Position numbers and translations under genes: made by a program. The notes under the pieces are model-generated. The model was given only the letters and a program-made list of their open reading frames with translations, made no database searches and was not told where the DNA came from. Below are positions 51,729-60,700 of a stretch of 64,000 nucleotides of DNA, one piece after another. The stretch is from Lamellibrachia satsuma (lineage: Eukaryota > Annelida > Polychaeta > Sabellida > Siboglinidae). Numbering within the stretch: position 1 is the first letter of the stretch; every line of letters starts with the position of its first letter. Location: the NCBI GenBank assembly GCA_033239005.1, contig BSQZ01000022.1, positions 562,001 to 626,000 on the forward strand, given 5' to 3'.

Positions 51729-54700
51729 CTAAAATTAACAAAAATGAAATTTGTTACATCTAAGACACCGGCGTATTCTCATTAGTGCATTAACAATATT
51801 ATAGCTGCATGATTACACACAAATTCCATTATACTACATATATCATGGTTGTACATCATAAAATATAAACACATCATACGAGAAAGGCAGTAATTAGCAT
51901 AATACTGAATTACTATAATGCATATTATATATTATTATTATATATTATTATTATATTATATATTATTATTATTATTAATCTTACATGCATTTTTCTTCTT
52001 CCATTACACATCATGGCTCTGTAACCACATGTAAAGGGTACCAGATCACTGCCAAACTGGGGACATTTTAACAATACTATTGTTACATATATAGATTAAA
52101 CATTAATTATTTAGTTATAACTTTGTAGATAAATGCCAATTGTTTAATATTTAAATACAGATGCCATGAATATAATTCATAGACATTATGACGGAAACAT
52201 ACACATATTACAACTAATGAAAACAAACAGCACAGAACATATGCTAACTATATAGTTCAAACTTCTACGTTTTACAGCTCTCACCCACCCACCCACCCAC
52301 CCACCCATCCAAACCACCCACCCATCCAAACCACCAACCAACACACCCACCCACCCACCCACCCACCCACCCACCCAACAAATTAACAATACCTCTTCGT
52401 CTGGTTTCAAGGCGCCAATAGCACATTTCCCATCAGGACGAATTCGAATATGCAGATGCCAGACTTTATTTTTGTAAAATAAACTCAGTGTGTAGGGATT
52501 GTTGGGATCTCTTGCACTGTTTCTGATCAGATAGGCCCCATCCTAAAACACGGTAAACATTGACATAAAAATGAATGCTTTAAAATTAACATTTTGTCAA
52601 TGTTATACATGTGAATTTTGTCATTATGTTTATTAATAAATAGACTATGTAGCAGCATTTAAAGTGTCAATTTGTTTTTATAGTTTAATGCCTTACTGTA
52701 GGATAATATAAAAAGGTAGGATAATAATTCATTACTGTTTTCACAACATGGCAATAACGATGTGTTAACACATTGAATTCAGGGCTTAACAGATTGTTGT
52801 TTTTAGATAGCAGACTATAGCAACACCTGATGATGACCAAGCACATTTTTTAAAATGATAACAAAGATATATCTCTTATGATCACCTATGTAACAGCATT
52901 TAACTAATGATCACCTATGTAGCAGCATTTAACTAATGATCACCTATGTAGCAGCATTTAACTAATGATCACCTATGTAACAGCATTTGACTAATAATAA
53001 CCCATGTAGTTGCATTTAACAAATGATCACCTATGTAGCAGCATTTAACAAATTATCACCTATGTAGCAACATTTAACTAATGATCACATATGTAGCAGC
53101 ATTTAACTAATGATCACCTATGTAGCAGCATTTAACTAATGATCACCTATGTAGCAGCATTTAACTAATGATCACCTATGTAGCAGCATTTAACTAATGA
53201 TCACCTATGAAACAGCATTTGACTAATAATAACCCATGTAGTTGCATTTAACAAATGATCACCTATGTAGCAGCATTTAACTAATGATCACCTATGTAGC
53301 AGCATTTAACTAATGATCACCCATGTAGCAGGATTTAACTAATGATCACTTATGTAGCAACATTTAACAAATGATCACCTATGCAGCAATGCATTAATTA
53401 ACTTATGATTGAACATGCAACAGCATTTACTAGTAATTATCACTATACAAATTTTCAACGTCACTTAATATCACCTATGCAACATTTCCTTTATGATCAC
53501 CTGAGTAGCAATGACATTTCTTATGATCACTTCTATAAAACACCTTGCTAATAATCACCTGTGCAACATTTCATTTAAGATCACCTGTACATCAACATTT
53601 TATTTATGAATAAATGTGCAACAACAATACCTTTTTTACAGTAATGTAACATTTGTGAACTGAAGGAAACTTTAGAAAGACATTACATTGATTACTTTCA
53701 ATGAGCATCACAAACAATATTTCAGTACTTGCCTGACGCAGAATTTCTATTTTGTCGACGGCTTCATGACGGTCAATGTCGCCAAAGTACCAAGGATAGC
53801 CAGAAAGCTTCTGCAGTAGGAAGGATGTGATACTACTTATCCAAAGTAGCTTCTATCATTCAATGTTCCTAATTCACTGAGCATTGCTTATAAGCACTCG
53901 GAGCAGTTCTGGTTTTAACAGCTAATAATAAGTGCTTGGTTTTCTTCCAAAACCTTGCTATCCATGATACAAACACAAACTCAAATCATTCCTATATTAC
54001 ATGTGTATGTATCTAATAAACTCATTCATTAAGTCCCAGGCGCACATTATTTACGCTTTTAAATATGGATGAAATATTTCATTGCTTTATATAAATTGTT
54101 ATATTTTAATAAGTTTTAGCCATTAGAATTTTCCTTCTTCGTATTCTTCCCTATAAATGCATAATCCCACTCTGGAGCATAATCCCACTGTGGAGCATAA
54201 TTCTACTCTGAAGCATTGTCACACTGACTTTTGTGAAAGGTCCTTGTATGAAAATGTACATGGTACATTGATTCTGCTCAAGAAATGTTGTGGAAACATG
54301 GAACATTATATATAAATGCATGAGATTGTACATAGTATGCATAATATTGTAGATAGTCTTACCTTTGCATTGGAATGTGGCACGTTAGGCAGGGGTCCTG
54401 CAACAGAAAATATCACACCTGAACAATAGAAAATACAACAGAACCTCTCTGTAATAGCACATAATACAACATAACCTCTATGTAAGAGCATATAATACAA
54501 CATAACCTGTCTGTAACAGCACACAATACAACATAACCTCTCTGTAACAGCACATAATACAACATAACCCCTCTGTAACAGCACAATACAACTGAACCTC
54601 TCTATAACAGCACATAATACAACAGAACCTCTCTGTAACAGCACATAATACAACATATCTTCTCTGTAACATCACATAATACAACAGAACCTCTCTGTAA

Positions 54701-57700
54701 CAGCGCAATACAACTGAACCTCTCTATAACAGCATATAATACAAATGAACATCTCTATAACAGCATATAATACAACTGAACCTCTCTGTAACAGCATATA
54801 ATACAACATAACCTCTCTGTAACAGCATATAATACAACATAACCTCTCTGTAACAGCATATAATACAACATAACCTCTCTGTAACAGCACGTAGTACAAC
54901 TGAACCTCACTGTTATAGCACATGTTTATTCACCAGACATTAAGTTGATATCTGTGCAATGTGATCTGTGTTTCCAAAGTTTACAATTTCCAAGTTATTG
55001 TCTGGGTGAGACAATACAGACATCTGAAGATGGCCATAAACTAAGGTTCTATAATGTACCATTTTAATTAACACAAAGCTACAAAACTAACATACCAATA
55101 TCAACACTTAGGCATATTATGGAGGATGTTACTGCCTCTGTCAGGACATTATGGCTAAAAACATTGGCTATATAGTGTGAAGACAGAGGGTTATTTGTAA
55201 GTTCTGTGATTTTTTAAAAAAAGATTTAGCAAGATTGTCACCCAAGCTTTTTTGTCCACTTGCCCAGATGACAAGTGGACAAGGAAGCCATTGGCTTATC
55301 AAGAGTCCAACTATTTTCCATCTATGTGTAACCAGCCCTGCTGAGCCATATATCTAAACTTTTTTTCAAGCTGGTATCATTTACAATCTGTAGATGACTT
55401 GTTCTGGTAACATTGACATGATTTCAGCCAATAAAGCAAATTAAAGTGAAACAAATGGCATAGTTTTGGGTTTATGCACCTAAAAGAGATACTAAAAACT
55501 AACCATGTGCAACTAAAATCAAGAAAATCACACCAGTGGTTTACTGAGAATGTGTTCGAAATGTTGGAGATTTCGGTAATTTCTTCGCATGACCGAGGGC
55601 TAATGTGTTAAACAGCACGACCAATAAGAGCATGCGCAATTCTATGAAGTCAGGGTAACCTAGACAATTGTGATGTACTAAGTGAGGCCAGCATACACAG
55701 AACCAATGCAAAGTCTCAACATTTTGCCAGAAAGAAGATTAATTTAGTAAACAAAGGCCAAACTATATTACATAAGTTGAGTTTGATGCAAATAGCAGGG
55801 CATATCCTATTGGCAAGTATAGGAATAGGTGTGTACGAATATATTTTCATTTGGTGAGCGAACATTGCCAGAATACTGCATTCATGGCACAGGGTTATCT
55901 AACAGTATGGCACGTCCCATGGAATTAAGATGCGGTGTGTTCAACAAGGTTTTCCTAGTAAACCACTGGCGTGATATTCTTAATTGTAATTTATAAATGG
56001 TTATGTTTTAGTAACTCTTATAGGTGCATAGGCCAAAAACCATGACTTTTGTTTCACATTAAATGTTGAATTTATACCGCGTCCCTCCAACATTCATTGT
56101 CAAAGGTTGAAATTCGGCTATTGTTTGTGGAAGTCAGGGCGCAGTGTGTAAATGTGACTAATATTCCTAAATGCACAGACAGTGGCGGCCCATGCATTCA
56201 AATGAACATAGGTTTCTGAAATATCAAAACATGATAATCCACAACTTACGTGATGACAAAGATCTCTTCTGTGGGGTAGAATCAGCTGCAGGTACAGAAA
56301 TGCAATGTTACCTTATATAAAATCAATTAATGATTCAGTATAAAGGGGTAAAAAATGTACAGAACCTTGAACACATGTGAAGCAGCCTTAATGCTTATGT
56401 TTATTCATTTGTATAACACCAAATCTATAATGATAGAATGAAATATATAATCCAGACAATTATGTCATCTGGTGCTATACACAAGTAGAAAAGATAACAG
56501 GTTGAACATAGTATGATAGGATAAAACAACTAAAAAGAATGAAACTTTAAATATAATAATGTAATCGTACGTTAAATTAACATAGCGAGTATTTAGCTTG
56601 CTCTTAAAAACTTTAACACTGTTAGCACTTCGTAAATTTTGTAAACAAAACTTACTAGCCACAACATGCTCAACAATATGCTCAACAATATGCTCAACAA
56701 TGCTCAACAATGCTCAACAATGCTCAACAACATGCTCAACAATGCTCAACAATATGCTCAACAATGCTCAACAACGTGCTCAACAATGCTCAACAATGCT
56801 CAACAACATACTGTAACATGTCTGCCTACTTGCTGGCACTGGTGGAAGAGTCCGGTTGACACTTGGTGCAGAAGCTGTAAGACGAAGAAGAAACAGGCTA
56901 GCTTTGCAACTGATGTGTACAATTTACAACTATGAAGAATTTACAAGACAAACAAGGAGTTATATACTTCCAAGATTTAGAAACACATAGGAGCTATCTG
57001 AAAACATTGATGTAAGATAATACATGAAACCTACATCATTTAATCCCAAACTCCCCTCACTTGCTACCCCATCCCCCTACAACCTCAGACCCCCCTCCCT
57101 CACTACCCCCTCCCCTGCTACAATCTCAGACCCCCTCCCCTGGTACCCCCCTCCCCATCACAACCTTAGAACCTTTGTCACCCGCTACCCCCCTCCCCGC
57201 TACAACTTGAGACCCTCCTCCCCCGCTACAACCTCAGACCCCCCTCCCCCGCTACAACGTCAGACCCTCCTCCCTCGCTACCCCCTTCCCTTGCTACAAC
57301 TTCAGACCTCCCTCCCCTGCTACCCCCTCCCTGTTACCTCAAACCCCCCACATCCTCAGACCCTCCTCCCCCACTACAACGTCAGGCCCCTCCCCACTAC
57401 AACCTCAGACCTTCCTCCCCGCTACAACCCCAGACCCCTTCCCCACTACAACTTCAGACCCCCATCCCCTGCTACAACCTCAGACCCCTTCCCCACTACA
57501 ACCTCAGACCACCCCTCCCCCGCTACAACCTCAGACCCCCCTTCCAGCTACATGAAACACAAAACTTCACAGGAATGTTCTTACATGTTTGCCATCCTTA
57601 AAGGACTCCTGTATGATTGTTCAAATCATCCTTTATATTAGCTTTAGTTCTGTGTGCTTAATCAGGTATATACATAAACGAAGTCTCATCAACACATATG

Positions 57701-60700
57701 TGGACAGAAAGTACCCAGAAAGTGCTCTCACATTTTGTCTGTAGCCCTGGCAGTGGTGGCGCAGGTCGGTTCCCAAGCTTTCCTGTAAGGGGTAGCAGAA
57801 ACATATACAGTCAATTGACAGCTGTAATGTTGAAACCTCTGATTGGACACTTACTTTGAAGTGATCCAAAAATCAGTTAAACCAACCATTGTCAGTTTAC
57901 TAACCTGCAATTGAAAGTTTATTACAGAGTTTTTATGTAGAGAGCCGCTTCCATGTGTAGAACCTTTTCGACATGTCAACTTGGAAATTGGTGATTTTAA
58001 AACATTTCTTCTTATTTTAGTTTATTATGGCTCATTAATTTGCCAAAACAAAGACATTCTGGTTGTAATGAAATAATTTTATCAAATCTCCACAACATGT
58101 ACTCAGTGCTACAAGACATGACTGTAAACTAGTGCATATACCAGTGAAATTTACATGTGACCATGTTGGCCTTAGAGATTAAAAATCCACATTTCCGGAA
58201 GAAATTTGTTGTCTCAGAAATGAACATATAGACTAGATACACTGTCGTGGATGACCAGTGTCTGTCATGATGCTTAGATTATCAACTGTCCTGTGCTTGG
58301 CTCACAGAAGTAATGCATTCCAACCCAACAGTTATTAGACAGTTGAAACAACAGTAAGAATGTAGCCTGGGTTTCTAACACTCACCATCTGGCACTGGAG
58401 CACTGGGTTTCTAACACTCACTGTCTGGTGTTGGAGCCCTGGGTTTCTAACACTCACCGTCTGGCGCTGGAGCACTGGGTTTCTAACACTCACTGTCTGG
58501 TGTTGGAGCACTGGGTTTCTAACACTCACCATCTGGTGCTGGAGCACTGGGTTTCTAACACTCACTGTCTGGTGTTGGAGCCCTGAGTTTCTAACACTCA
58601 CTGTCTGGTGTTGGAGCCCTGGGTTTCTAACACTCACCATCTGGCACTGGAGCCCTGGGTTTCTAACACTCACTGTCTGGTGCTGGAGCCCTGGGTTTCT
58701 AACACTCACCTTCTGGTGCTGGAGCCCTTGGTTTCTAACATTCACCTTCTGGTGCTGGAGCCCTGGATTTCTAACACTTACTGTCTGGTTCTGGAGACCT
58801 GCGTTTCTAACACTCATCTTCTGGCACTGGAGCCCTGGGTTTCTAACACTCACTGTCTGGTGCTGGAGCCCTGGGTTTCTAACACTTACCTTCTGGCGCT
58901 GGAGCCCTGGGTTTCTAACACTCACCGTCTGGTGCTGGAGCACTGGGTTTCTAACACTCACCATCTGGTGGAGCCATGGGTTTCTAACACTTACCGTCTG
59001 GTGCTGGAGCCCTGGGTTTCTAACATTCACCTTCTGGTGCTGGAGCACTGGGTTTCTAACACTCACCGTCTGGTGCTGGAGCCCTGGGTTTCTAACATTC
59101 ACCTTCTGGTGCTGGAGCCCTGGGTTTCTAACACTCACCTTCTGGTGCTGGAGCCCTGGGTTTCTAACATTCACCTTCTGGTGCTGGAGCCCTGGGTTTC
59201 TAACACTCACCGTCTGGTGCTGGACACTGGGTTTCTAACACTCACCGCCTGGCGCTGGAGCCGGAGCCCTGGGTTTCTGCTTCCCACTCTTTCTTCTAGG
59301 GATCTCGCTGATTGTCTTCGTAGGTCCCATCCCTTCTCCCGTCTTCCCAGGTTCTAGGTACTCATCCTGTGGCTACATAGGGGTTGGTAACCCAGGACGG
59401 GAGACAAGTAAAAAGTTATGGCCTTACACCAGTAAAAAGTTGTGGCCTTACACCAGTAAAAAATTGTGGCTTTACACCAGTAAAAAGCTTTGGCCCTACA
59501 TCATGATTGCACCCCTGGTGGATGAATAACTTTTCAAACATGGATTTGAAATTTGTCTAAATTTATCATATCAACTAATCAGATGCAATGCTATGAAATC
59601 ACTCAATTCGGCAAATGTTTCTCGCTTCAAATCTTATACAATAGTGAACACAGCAAAAACTGCGTGTTTAAAATTTTCTAACTTCTATCAGAGAAAGTAG
59701 ATATGAGTGTAAGCACGATGTAGGCAATTAGTAAGAAGATTAATCCAAACAATATTATGCGAATATGTAATCTGAAAGATACCACGTAGCCAAATAATTT
59801 TAAATAAAAATGTGAACAAAATTATAATGAAACTATACATGAATCATAAAGTAGAAGGTTTGGTCAAAGAATATATTTGTACTATTTACCTCGTCCTCAT
59901 ACGTCTCTTTTGGTGGTAACTGCGGCTGTGAAACAAATACAATAACAGCTTGTTTAACAGAATAAAACTTAAGTAATGACATTAATGACACAGGCCTCGA
60001 CACTAACAATGGCCCGCTGTCCCGACTCTTTTTTGGTGGATGTCAGGCCAGGTCAGGCCACAAGGTTTCCTTTTATTCTGGCCTGGTGGGTCACCAGTTT
60101 CAGATTATTTTTATATGATTGGTCATAAGGTCATCATTTCAAATCATTTCTATTGCTTGTTCTTGTCCTCCAACCTGGCGCCAATAAAAAATCTTCATCG
60201 CATATAATTTTTTAACAAAATGACAACTTTCCACCCATGCACACAAACAATGTCAAAACCAGTTAAAAGTCTTCTAACCTCAAAGAGCTGAAGAGAATGT
60301 ATGAATGTATGTATGATTTTAAATTGTGTTGTCATTTTGTATAGTTGCCATCTTGTTTTGATAAGCACAAGAGCTTCACAAAAGTCTGCATGGCGTCGCT
60401 AAGTGACTAGAGTTGTCGCCCAAGTGGGAGGCCTGTAAAGAGGGCTGGAGGGAGAGAACAGGGGTTTTGTTGTGCCTGGTAAGTTGAGTGCAGGAGTACC
60501 CTCAGTTCTGATAGTAGCCTGCTGCTACACGTGCTTTCTTAATTGTTGTGTGGAATAAGGATACTTTATTGATTATTCAATCTTAATTTTACAAAGAGGT
60601 TTTATTCTGATTAAAGCATGTGTTATTGAAAATTTTGAATGTGTATGTGTCTTATAAATTATTTCGTCGTATAGAATTGAGGTCTTTACTCCATTTAGCT

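Larger units (their letters stand above)
54916..56249. other. Gene B intron 8, 5' part
   Basis: 54950-55075 is homologous on the minus strand to the Gene A intron at 37340-37535 (shared AATGGTACATTATAGAACC, GTAAACTTTGGAAACACAGA). The rest holds dispersed family 5 copy 3 and the shared block 55740-56030. Confidence 0.5.

Noticed and set aside
57024..57641. 205-codon proline/threonine-rich ORF
   Set aside because: Lies on the strand opposite Gene B within a C-rich minisatellite; no start context, domain or splice support.
58335..59357. 291- and 249-codon ORFs on either strand over the 36-bp array
   Set aside because: Repeat translation. The true exon frame closes at a TAG right after the donor.
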